From: Pachyseris speciosa
Lineage: Eukaryota > Cnidaria > Anthozoa > Scleractinia > Pachyseridae
Length of the DNA stretch: 64,000 nucleotides
Reading direction: 5' to 3'
NCBI GenBank assembly: GCA_016490735.1
Contig: JAEMWC010000014.1
Location: 796,001-860,000 of the forward strand
Positions 33,069-42,928 of this stretch are shown here, piece after piece. The notes beneath the pieces are model-generated. The model was given only the letters and a program-made list of their open reading frames with translations, ran no database searches and had not been told where the DNA came from. The position numbers and the translations under genes were made by a program. The first letter of the stretch is position 1. Each line of letters starts with the position of its first letter.

Positions 33069-36000
33069 ATTATAATATGTAATTATAATCCAAGAGTATA
33101 TATATATATGCGCTATTTAACAATCATTATTTAACAATAATGTTTGATGTTTAACAAATACAACGTGAAATGCTTGTTGCTTCTGTTCTTCAGTCAAAAG
33201 GTGTTCGCTTGATTGTCATTGCAATTGGTCCCAAAGCAATGAAGAGGAAATACCGGAATGTGTTGTACGCAATTTCAAGAAAAGAACTCTTTTTTGCACG
33301 TGACTATGACCAGCTTGAGGAAACAGTCTCCAACACCACCGCTTTGATCTGCCGTAAGTATTACTATTTCTACCATTCTCTTTATATTTGCAAGTACCCC
33401 TTCCGGAACTACCAAAGTTAGTAGGCGTAAAGTAATCATTACTATGACTTATGGTACTCGTTCCCTTAATCTCCCACAAGTTAGTATGACTGTGTTTCAA
33501 TCAGTTCTTAAAACGACAGTCTTAAATCTTCCTCTCTATTTCCGGCCATCTCCATAATTATACTTTCGACACATTTTCATTTGACTATGACTCGAATTTC
33601 GAGTTTATTATTATCAGTATTATTTACAGACGTTCCGAGTCGTGCTGAATTCTTCGTCGGTTCAGTTGATGTTAACATTGTAGAAAAATGGTCATAGCGC
33701 GCTCAATATTCGTCGTGCTTACTCAACAGATATCCTGTGATGTACATAATTTTGCATGTCAGAGTGAGGGCCACGCGTAGAGTGACGCTCATTAGTAAAC
33801 CTATCCACTTATTAGTATGCAAGAAGGCATTTTACCTAGGCAATTTGAATGTTAATGATTTTCCCCGGCACCTCGACTTTACCTCGACCATACCTCAGCG
33901 GTAACGAGGCTTAAATTTGCTCATCCCCCTACTACTCAAGTCTACTCGGATGAAGATAAGTCTTCACAGAAGCGCCATAAGTGTTGTGGATGTTTCGCAA
34001 GTTCCATGTATCGCCATTTCGTTCTCTTTCCCAGGCTTTTTAAGGGTAGAAATAGAGATCGTTGGAAAATTAAACAGGACGTGGAAGGAAATCAAATTTT
34101 CAATACACCGTGATCGTTCGAAGTACAGTACACTTTCATACGCCAAGAATGTCCGATATTTCGCCTAATCAGACAAACATCGATTTATTTATTAGTGGAA
34201 ATTTTTCAGATAACAAACTTTCTTTATTATCTTTAATTTTTCGCTGTTATAGACTACCGTAGATTACTGGACAGGGCCGCCATCTTTTTTTTCCAATTTG
34301 GACCGCCTGCAAAACAGTTTCTATAGCAACGATCATCCAATAGCATCTCGCCAAAAAAAAGAAAGTAATTGACAGCTCTCGAGAGTGCTCTGAGGTGACT
34401 CTGCCTCCTCGTGTCCCTCATTCCTTGCCATGGTCGGAAACAAGATATCTGAGGGATAAGCAGGAGAAATACCCATGTTATGCTCCAAGGAATGGCTTGT
34501 AGGAATTTGTCTAGATCTTATGAGTGGCACTGCAAAAAACTGGACCCGCGGCCGACCAGAATAACAAAAACAACGAGAACAGTGATTCTACTCATTTTTA
34601 AAAAACATCAAAGTTTGAAGCTGGTAATGATACTTTGCATCGAGTGCAGGTAATTAAAAGAACATTTTCAATGTGTGTCAATTTTCAGTTTTAAAAAAAT
34701 GCCGATCCTTCTAAAGATTTTTATTAGTGGATGCTACTGTAAACTTAAGCTGAAGTAGTGGTTTTTCAGTTTGTTTTGAATAGACTGGCCCATGAGCATA
34801 TTTACAGAGCATATTTCCATTTCGTTTAGTTAAGTTCTTTTCTATTTTGTTTAGTTAAGTCGATAAACTCTTGTGGTATTTCCGTAAATGAAAGTGCGCT
34901 TTGCTATATGCTGAACATAGTCTCTTAAAATTTTCTCAGGGCTGCAAAAAAAATTAAACATTAATTGCATGCGCCCCTTGAATAGAACTTTGACTTGTTA
35001 GCTAAGTTTAAGAAGGAAGTTTTAAAATAAACCTATTTTATTTATTTCCAATTGCAGCACCAAAACCTTGCAACGTGGATTTAGCATTCGTGGTGGACAG
35101 AACAAAAAGTGTTGGGGAAGGCAATTTCACTTTAGTCAAAGGATTTCTGGTGCAAGTGTCAAACGCTCTCACAATCGGTCCTGACGCTACCCACACTGGG
35201 TTTATTCTGTTTGACAGGCAGCCTGAAGTGTTGAACAAGTTTTTAGACAGTGAATATTACAGCAACGAGAAAGTTCAAGAACTGATAGAGGAGATTGCTA
35301 TTTTACTTGGGAATCGCACATTCATTGACCGGGCATTGAAAAAAGCCAGATACTCACTGTACACTGAGATAGGAGGGGACAGGCCGGACATTCCAAACTT
35401 GCTGGTTCTGATTACAGATGGGAAGACAAACTACGCCTCGAAACCCTACGGTCCAATAATTAAATCCCTTAAGGTAACAAAATGAGTCCAGACTTTTCTA
35501 ATATTAAAATCTGAATAAATTAATCCCACATACGTTTATGCCTGTTACATAAGAATGGACGATTTCGGAATTGAGATCATCCCCCTCTTTAAGCTAGTCC
35601 TAGAGGAAGGTTTTATTTGCCTATGAACGAAATCTCACTGTTGCAAGAAGGAGTGTGTATCTAGTCTCGCTTTGATAAAGAGGCTCAACCCAACTTGACA
35701 ATGCAATGCAAATATTGCTAATTGAGCACGTTGGGTGCTACTCTCGGGTAACAACTGAACAAAACTTGGCAGGATTGAATGTTCTATATTGATAGAGCAA
35801 TCTGCTGTGTTTATATTTAGGGATAACAGAGACTCCGAACGATAAAATAATTTGCCAATCCTTTGTTATCATTTTTAAGGTATTTAGTGGCTAAAAACGT
35901 TGCCAAATTAAAAGTTTATTTCGATTTTGCTCTTTGAATAAAACAGCTAAGTGACGAAACAAAAATGTGGCTTAAAATGTTAGCTAGTAATGAAACGGTT

Positions 36001-36620
36001 GATAATACAGTGGGACACATAAGACTTGAGCATGACAGATCAACTTAAAATCTAAACTGATAGTTCAGTTGCGTTTATTGCGAAACATTTACGCACAAAA
36101 AGGATCAGTCTTGATGTTAACATTCTTTTTCATCCGTATGATTTTCTAAAAAGCTTACTGACTGTGTCAACGTTTCGCAGGATAAACATGTCAGGATTGT
36201 TGCTATCGGAGCTGGGAAATATAAAACGTTTAAAAGTCAGCTGGAGGAGATTGCAGACCGCCGCGAAATTTACAATATAAGAGACTTTGACAACTTGTCG
36301 GATTTGTTCACTGACATACAGAAGGAAACCTGCGGTAAGTAATCCACAAAAACCCACCTAATGGGTATTCAAAAATGGTAAGCATAGGAATAAACCTACT
36401 AAGAATGCTAAAAGCTATCGTCCGGCAAGGTAGAATGACACAAGTGTTACCCTCTAACAGACCATCCATCAAGTCGGCTCTACTTTCTTCTTGTTCTTCT
36501 TAAACAGAGACTGTAAAGCAGACGAAGCGTCGACTGCTTGTGACGGACTACGAAAACGGCCACTTCGGGCTGCGCAATCCAAACATTGCTCGCATATTGA
36601 AGGGGAAATACCAGGCATGA
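29531..36620 (+). CDS. Secreted protein with two von Willebrand factor A domains
   Basis: Exons: 29531-29588, 30037-30091 plus 31006-31369 (one exon split by an insertion), 33194-33353, 35058-35473, 36181-36334 and 36508-36620. They sum to 1320 nt (439 aa) when the insertion and one 7-bp duplication are left out. Residues 1-19 are a clear signal peptide (apolar core, cut near A19). Domain 1 (about 24-205) has the metal-site motif D32-T-T34-E-S36 and LLTDGK; domain 2 (about 218-400) has D226-R-T228-K-S230 and LITDGK. In both the first Ser of the usual DxSxS is Thr. A basic tail of 37 residues ends the protein. Such double-vWFA secreted proteins are common in corals, some in the skeletal matrix; the role here is inferred. 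Whether this allele is expressed is unclear because of the insertion at 30092-30998. Confidence 0.83.
30092..30998. mobile_element. Fold-back element inside exon 2 of the vWFA gene
   Basis: Inverted arms of about 215 bp (CACAGGGTGCAGAGGAGTTC at the left, its complement at the right) enclose a 480-bp centre with no coding sequence. GTATTAC flanks it directly at 30085-30091 and 30999-31005. It falls between the DxTxS metal motif and the rest of vWFA domain 1, in the middle of a codon run (..ESIT | NENIP..). The 7-bp duplication does not fit one superfamily cleanly. It brings stops, so the transcript would need to splice it out. Confidence 0.82.
31370..31961. other. Intron 2 of the vWFA gene, 5' part
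   Basis: A 110-codon frame at 31583-31915 shows no motif I recognise and has no splice support. Nothing else is seen before the MITE at 31962. Confidence 0.4.
31962..32344. mobile_element. hAT-like MITE with 8-bp duplication, in intron 2
   Basis: Ends read CCGGGGGTACTCCCC and, inverted, CCCGAGGGGGTACT. An inner pair GGGGAGGCTCCGCCC / GGGCGGAGCCTCCCC strengthens the hairpin. GCCAGATC flanks it at 31954-31961 and 32345-32352. The interior repeats GAAAGGGTAG/GAAAGGGGTACC. An 8-bp duplication is typical of hAT elements. Confidence 0.82.
32397..32575. repeat. (GATA)n and (TA)n microsatellites
   Basis: About 14 TAGA units at 32397-32450, then GACAGTGGGGCGAACTTCTA, then a TA tract at 32497-32560 and TAGA again. 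The non-repeat piece recurs at 32583, so the satellite lies between two copies of the same repeat end. Confidence 0.9.
32583..33150 (-). repeat. Penelope-like or SINE-like repeat end with inverted pair
   Basis: On the minus strand, CTGAAGAAGGCTGAACAGCC followed by GAAACGTTATTAC lies at 32620-32655; this is a hammerhead-like motif common in Penelope-type termini, but with an extra A after CTGAAGA. A 45-base inverted pair (32986-33030 and 33102-33147, AACATTATTGTTAAATAATG) encloses a (TA)n tract at 33022-33066. No intact frame. Confidence 0.5.
33354..35057. other. Intron 3 of the vWFA gene; nothing recognised
   Basis: 1.7 kb between vWFA domains 1 and 2. No repeat ends, RNA genes or extra exons were identified on either strand. 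Confidence 0.4.
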
Positions 36621-37138
36621 ACTAGCTTGGTTTCCATTGACTGGTATATCTTTAAGGTATTTCCCGTCATTTAGAGTTAGGTTGTGTATGACTTGTTTTT
36701 GTAAGCGCAATGTCTAAATGCGATTGTCATTAACTCGAAAGCGTGGGACTATTCTAAAAACCCAATCCTCAGACGGTAAGCGAACCAAAGACCTTCCGTA
36801 GACCAGACAATTGCTATTTGTGGTTTTCATCAAATGATGAAATAAGTTTGCATTGATATGATGACTCACTGCATGTATGCATTAGTAAGATTCAGGAAAA
36901 AAGGAGTTAAAGGAGCTACGTCACGGTTTTTGGATTTTGAAAAGTTAAGCCTCAGGTCATTTGTAATCCGTTTCAATCTTCTCCATCCTTTACCATACTC
37001 GCCATATTTGCATTTATTCTTGTCTCTTTGGTGCGTATCTTCCCTGACAAATTGTTATTTCACTTTTTCCCATTATTTGCTTCTCATTAATGCATTTTAT
37101 GTCTCTGATAATGACCGAAAATATCGTGACCGAGCTCC
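36621..37138. other. Downstream of the vWFA gene; nothing recognised
   Basis: Probably 3' UTR then intergenic DNA. A 94-codon frame at 36858-37142 has no motif and no splice support. Confidence 0.35.
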
Positions 37139-37314
37139 TTGAAAGGGCCACTCGCAACCAGTGGCCTTTGCGCGCCTCTGTTGTTATTATCCGGAAAATC
37201 CGGGAAATATCCATGTATATATATTTTATCTTTTCTTTTCTTTCTTAATACTACTTCATTTAAGGTTTGTAAAGCGCCTGAGAGCATTTGGATTTCGGCG
37301 CTATATAAATTGTA

Positions 37315-37315
<1 letters not shown>

Positions 37316-37362
<47 letters not shown>

Positions 37363-37365
37363 TTT
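37316..37365. repeat. (TTA)n microsatellite
   Basis: About sixteen ATT units after GGCGCTATATAAATTG, a motif often found at the 3' end of animal SINEs and LINEs. The tract probably grew from such a tail. Confidence 0.9.
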
Positions 37366-37619
37366 ATCATTATTAAGGCTTCGTAGCAGCACGAAGTAAG
37401 ATATAGGTTTGATGAACCACACGATGTTTTTAAAGTTAATTTTTGTAATTAATGAAAACATGTTTCGGATGAGACATCATCCATCGTCAGTTGTACAGTG
37501 CGGAATAAAATGAAAATGAGCAATAAATAGTTAACAAGGTGAGATATTAACAAGTATAATTAAGGGTAAAGAAACTATTTATACTATGAAAGGAGACTAA
37601 TTAATAAGAAAGGGATAAA

Positions 37620-37917
37620 TTAAGGTGTTTGGACCGCTGTCCCCAAAGGATATGCATGGCTTCCTTGATTTTCAATTGGAAGCTACTGGAAGCAGAGTCG
37701 AGAATTTATAACAATCTTCTGAACAAAGGGAACGACAATTTTCAGAACTTCTCAGATGTTTGAAGATGTGGAAATGTTTGTCGGAGGAGAGACATGCCAT
37801 GCCATGCCATGCCGGTTCACGGATGCGAGTGGAAAAATGTCTGTTGGTTTCACCAACATAACAGGCACTACAGCCTGCACATGAAATCTTGTAAACGACC
37901 GGCGATCGTAAATCCAC
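37620..37917 (-). pseudogene. GIY-YIG endonuclease fragment of a Penelope-like element
   Basis: The frame reads [20 protein letters not shown], then STRIRE, a short GCATG-repeat expansion, and [17 protein letters not shown]. The Y..GET..R spacing and the C..C pair are as in Penelope endonucleases, which nick target DNA. It lacks the upstream reverse transcriptase on this strand and faces the fragment at 37925. Confidence 0.82.
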
Positions 37918-37924
37918 TGTCTGA

Positions 37925-38780
37925 TTGCAAACCAGATATCAAATTAGGACGGGAAATTAGGACTAAGTTATTTTTCTTTGCCACCGCCCAGACCCACTTT
38001 TCCTTCTTGGGCAATTTTTACGACCAAATTGATGGGGTGGCCATGGGCTCTCCGCTCGCTCCGGTTTTAGCTAATCTCTTCAGGGGTCACCAAACGCTGG
38101 TTAGAGGAATACAATTCGGGTATTGAGTTTTACCGTAGATACCTTGACGATACCTTTGCTTTGTTTGACACCGAACAGGATGCTTTATCTTTCTATAGTT
38201 ATATCAATACCCAGCACCCCAACATTAAGTTTACCATGGAGAAGGAAGAAAACCATAAGCTCCCTTTCCTAGATGTTCTTCTAGAGAATAATGGCAATCA
38301 GGGCATCATCACCTCGGTGTTACATAAGAAGACCTACACTGGTCTCCTCACTAACATTTATAGTTTTGTACCGTTCAGTTACAAATCAGGACTAGTGCGC
38401 ACTCTGGTAGACTGAACTTTTAAAATCAGCAACTCCTGGGCTGGCTTTCACCTTGTCATAAATAACCTTACCAAAACATTAGGGAGGCATTTGTTCCCTT
38501 CAAACGTCATTGAGAATGTTGTTAGAAAATTTCTTAACAATCACTTCACCTCCGATTCCTCTCAGGGTGCTACTCGTAAGGACAATTGTTTGTATTACCG
38601 TACATCGGTCCTTTTTCTATCACAACACAACGCAGAATTAAGAAATTAGTTAGCACTTTTTGCACTGACCTAGATATTAAGTTGGTTTTTACCCCGTTTA
38701 AAATAAGGAGATTGTTTGGGATTAAGGATGCCATCCCTACGGATTTACCATCGCGGGTCGTTAATATCTCACCTTGTTAA
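37925..38780 (+). pseudogene. Penelope-like reverse transcriptase fragment
   Basis: Motifs in order: [19 protein letters not shown] (near 38025), a frameshift, then FYRRYLDDTFALF (catalytic Y-L-D-D near 38145), QHPNIKFTMEKE and LPFLDVLLENN. A stop near 38415 and a shift near 38600 follow, then FKIRRLFGIKDAIP and PTDLPSRVV. The GIY-YIG domain that should follow is deleted; the sequence passes straight into the terminal repeat. The N-terminal half is missing. Confidence 0.85.
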
Positions 38781-39002
38781 CTATTTATTGCTCATTTTCA
38801 TATTTTTCCGCACTGTACAACTGACGATGGATGATGTCTCATCCGAAACATGTTTTCATTAATTAAAAAATGAACTTTAAAAACATCGTGTTTTTGACAC
38901 TTCGACAAGTGATCCGACCATGCCATTTCCCGGATTATAACAACAACAGAGGCGCGCAAAGGCCGCTGGTTGTGGGTGACCCTTTAAACTAAAGGTTAAA
39001 AG

Positions 39003-39190
39003 AAACAAGAAATTCTGCGAGAATTAGAAGCGGCCTTTTTGACCATCCGAGCCGGATTAATGCACTTTGTCACCTTTCAGTTGGCATGACAGTCAATTCG
39101 TCACTCTGAATGATAAAGAATTTAAAATTCGGTTATGCGTTAGAGAAGGTTTTGGTGGCCTGGTGGGTTAGTGCGCTCTTTTCGTACTGT
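39003..39190 (+). repeat. tRNA-like composite repeat, copy 2
   Basis: Matches 10396-10615, from GAAACAAGAAATTCTGCGAG to the A-box-like TGGTGGCCTGGTGGGTTAGT; the B-box half is replaced by the next SINE leader, so the copies are fused. Confidence 0.6.
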
Positions 39191-39440
39191 AACCCTTGAG
39201 CATTGAAAGGCTTTTAAAGAGACGATGCGTGACCGACGTAATGACTTTATTTACCACAAAATTATCTAGTGACCGCAAGAGATGTCTCATCAGCGCAATC
39301 GGATAGCGCAATCGGATAAGGGATTTGAAGGTCACGAGTTCAACTCCGGGCGCCGTTATTAGAAAACTTATTTCTTTACTTTATGTAAATGTTTCTTCCT
39401 CTGGCTGAGAGGGGCACGGAACGCTCAAATAAATTCATTT
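39187..39440 (+). repeat. tRNA-derived SINE/composite, copy 3 (no hairpin)
   Basis: Leader GTAACCCTTGAGCATTGAAA, then a tRNA-like block at 39279-39358 in which GCGCAATCGGATA is repeated twice, then CTCTGGCTGAGAGGGG. The GC hairpin of other copies is absent. Confidence 0.6.
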
Positions 39441-39589
39441 CCTATAATTCTGACAAAACATTTCTTTTTGAAAGGATTTCGCCACTTTCGACTCTGACCC
39501 CTGTATTTTATGGCCACCAAAATCTACAAGTTCAGTTTAAAAACATTTACGGTCTTCCGAATAGCTTTAGTTAAGTCATCAGTGTTGTG

Positions 39590-40003
39590 AAATACTGCTC
39601 AAAATAAACGCTTTCAAATAAATTCCTTCCCTACTGGATGTACATTGGAGTAATTCAATTCTGACAAAAAATTTCTTTCCTCTGTAACCCTTGAGCATTG
39701 AAAGGCTTTTAAAGAGACGATGCGTGACCGACGTAATGACTTTATTTACTACAAAATTCTCTAGTAACCGCAAGAAGTGTCTCCTTACCGCAATCGGATA
39801 AGGGACCGAGATTGAGATCTTAAGGTCACGAGTTTAAGTCGCGGCGCCGCTATTAGAAAATTAAGTGCTTTACTTATGTCATTGTTTCTTCCTCTGGCCG
39901 AGAGGGGCACGGGCCTCTCGGCGGACACCACGACAAAAAAAACTAAAAAAAAAAAAAAAACGGGTAATTTAAGAAGCGGCTCGTCGCTAAGCGACGGCCG
40001 CTT
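39590..40003 (+). repeat. tRNA-derived SINE/composite with terminal hairpin, copy 4
   Basis: Same order as copies 1 and 2: leader at 39683, tRNA-like block at 39774-39855, GGCCGAGAGGGGCACGGG tail, A-rich tract, GC hairpin at 39973-40003. Confidence 0.65.
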
Positions 40004-40556
40004 AATAACTTAGAACGATTTCTGGCTCTACAATACTCTTTAGAAAAAAGTTACGGTGAAAAATAATTGTTGAACGTTTTATTGATTTAGCGATGGAACG
40101 GCAACTTTGGTGTCGTCTTGTGGCCCACCAAAATTCGGTGAAAGAGAAACACCAGATCATCTAATCAGTATTCCTAAATTCTCTTCAGAATTGCCGTTTA
40201 CATACTTTTTCGTTGATATCGAAATTTAATATTGAAAATAAAGAGAAAATGCCGCTTTTAGAACATTCTGAGAATTTCCGTACTCACTGCCGCAACGATT
40301 TTGGTCAATTTTCGAACGGTTTTACTTGTAAAGCAAAGCACATGATCTGCATGATATTTTCCGTGAAAACTTGTCTCACCGGCTATTTGGGGGTTTATAG
40401 TTTACGTTTTGTAATTTTGATGACATCACATGGATGAACCAGCAATTCACGTGCATGAACTATTTGCGTCATGAGTAATGTGAGGATAGAAGGCGGAATG
40501 AGTTTGCGGAATGGTATGTGGCATGACTTGCGGAATGGCATAATTATGCGGAATGT
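40004..40556. other. No gene seen
   Basis: AT-rich sequence. A GCGGAATG motif is repeated five times at 40490-40550, just before the LINE tail, but no larger structure is visible. Confidence 0.4.
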
Positions 40557-41520
40557 TCAACAACAACAACAACAAGCTTTATTTGCATGACCGTAAAACA
40601 TTACAGTATTGCGAAAGCAGGCAACAAGAATTAAACTACACTAGTTTGACAACAGATTGTTTCGTAAATCAAAACACGCGGAAATAAACTTAACAAACTT
40701 CATATTAATAATATTATCATCACGGTTCATTAATTCAACAATGAAATCAGTAAATGGTAACAGCTTAATATTCGGTATTCTATTAACTATTTCATCATAA
40801 AAGGCATTTCTGATTGATGAATAATTTGGACAACGAAACAGAAAGTGGGTTTCATCTTCAATCTCATTCATAGCACAAAGACTGTAAGGTCTTTCACATC
40901 TAGGGATATTATCATACCTACCGGTTTCAATTTTAAGTTTATGATACCAATTCTCAGTTTGACTAACGTTTTTCTATTACAGTTTTTCCTGGTTATATCT
41001 AAATAAATTGAGGGTGCATAGTTGTTTTTGAAAGTGCTATAAAATTCTAATTTTTTTGAATGCTGAAGGGTATGTTTCCAATGATCGATATATTTCTTTT
41101 TCATGACGTCCAAATGGCGCTTAATCATAGTGTTATCTAATTCGCTATGATCGAAGTCAGGGAGATCATAGTAATGATAATTGTTTATGAGATTGGAGTA
41201 AAAGCTACTTTTGCCATGAGAATGAAGATCAATTGACGTTAGAAGGGACTGTTTAACAATAGAGTCTTGGGCCTTATTTTGAAGATAAGTTACGTAATTA
41301 AGTATTCTTTTATTTATTTCAATAATCAAGGGAAATCGGCCAAGTTCAGCCCTGCACGCAATATTGGATGCTTTATTGCTTACTTCTAAGTAACGTTTGC
41401 AAAACTGTAGATGCGTTTTTTCAATTGGTGAATTTTCCCAAGACTTAAGATCTGATTTAGAATAGACACCCCAGACTTAAGTGTTATAGGTTAAGATTGG
41501 GGAAATCATTAGTTGAGGTC
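40557..41520 (-). pseudogene. Fourth LINE: C-terminal remnant with zinc-finger end
   Basis: Read on minus from about 41515: PILTYNT, VWGVYSKSDL, a stop, RAELGRFPLIIEINKRILNY, then WKHTLQHSKKLEFYSTFKNN and LRIG, a shift near 40880, and DETHFLFRCPNYSSIRNAF. The last part (C..C..H..C type) is the common end of many aquatic-animal LINE proteins. The 3' end carries a (GTT)n tail at 40557-40575. One frameshift and at least one stop are visible. Confidence 0.8.
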
Positions 41521-42844
41521 ACACTACGCACTTTTGCCCGAGGGAACATCGTTTTACCTACTGAATATTTTATCTGCAGCAGATATGTCACGTGCTAGGC
41601 AACCAGAGTTACCATATTTCATTCGGCGGATGTGATCACGCAATCGCCGAATATTTCAGAGCAACGTTACGCGATTTCTTTGCCAGCTTGGAAGGAAATT
41701 TGTTTTACATTTTGCTACAATGTCAACATTAACCAACAGTGCTTATTCTAACGTGAGCAAGAAAGTAGTTTTTGAGCTTATTTCACATTGCCATGCAGTT
41801 GAAAGCCGAACAGCAATTTGCATATCCATGTTTATCTGAGCTTTGTAATTGAAGTCTAAAGTATTATAACAGCAAGCAGCGGCAAGGCAAAGTGAGCGAA
41901 ATTTAAACAAATTAATTCTCGGGACGCAAATGGCAACTCGTTGTGGTAACTGTTCGCAATTACTGTATACTGTCTGTAATTATAAATGAACCGGCGGAAG
42001 TTGAGAAAGTGACGGCAAGATTTCCGCACTGCCCCATACATTAATTATGCATTCAATCTTTGTTCTAAGAAAACAATAGCGGTAACAATGGTAAACCTTT
42101 GGGACTTCTGCTCTTGGTTCCTAAAGTTCGTTGTTTTTTTATGTATAAAGTACTGTGGTATCCCACACATGTAGCCCTTAGACTACCTATTTTTAAAAAG
42201 TGCCAATCGACGGATAGATTTTCAATAGTGAATGCTATTGTAAACTTTGCTGAAGAAGTGGTTGCTCACTTTGTTTTCAATATAATAAATAAATAAATAA
42301 ATAAATATCTTTTGTTCCGGACTCTATTTAAGATAACTGAATTAACAAGCGGTTGTAACTAACAATAATGCTACAATATAGACTGGCCCATGAACATACA
42401 AGGGAGTATCTACAGTCTTGTGACGTCGACACTTGTTGTTGAAAACATTTTTACTATTTCTTTTAAGAAAGTTATTTAACTTTTGCAGTATTTCAGTGCA
42501 TGAAAGTGTGTTTTGCTACAATCTGAACATCAACAGCTCGGAAAATTTTCTCTGGGCTGCATGAGAATTCTTTGCACACTATGCCAGAACTTCTTTTTGT
42601 CGTTCTAAAATACTCATCAATGAATTTCATTTATATTTTCGATTCCAGTTTCTGTCAGTTCTACTCGTTAATTCCGCTGCGAGTTACGTACGAGAGAAAA
42701 TTTTATCCAGCTTTCTTTATTTGCTGAAGCGTTCCTTGACCATATTAGGTACAGCAGGTATATGAGCTGATAGCTTGTGTCCGGCGAGCAAATTAATGAA
42801 AACGCTGGAAATTTGCTATCTGTAGTTCAGTTTTTAATAATATT
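41521..42844. other. 1.3 kb without a recognised feature
   Basis: Only an (AATA)n tract at 42284-42307. A segment near 42370-42545 resembles 34780-34945 (TAGACTGGCCCATGA, TGCATGAAAGTGTG), so an old dispersed repeat is probably present. Confidence 0.4.
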
Positions 42845-42896
42845 TTTTAGCGCAGTTCCAGCGTCCCGAAGGGCCGCCAAGCGGAGCACCATACTT

Positions 42897-42928
<32 letters not shown>

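Larger units (their letters stand above)
37139..38990. mobile_element. Rearranged Penelope-like element between inverted repeats
   Basis: Outer inverted repeats of about 55 bp (AGTGGCCTTTGCGCGCCTCT near 37160 and its complement near 38945) bound the region. Inside lie inverted terminal repeats of the element itself (37418-37552 and 38760-38892, with AACATGTTTTCATTAATT and TCACCTTGTTAACTATTTA). The left part holds a GIY-YIG endonuclease fragment on minus and the right part a reverse transcriptase on plus. Inverted and truncated termini are usual for Penelope elements. Confidence 0.8.
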
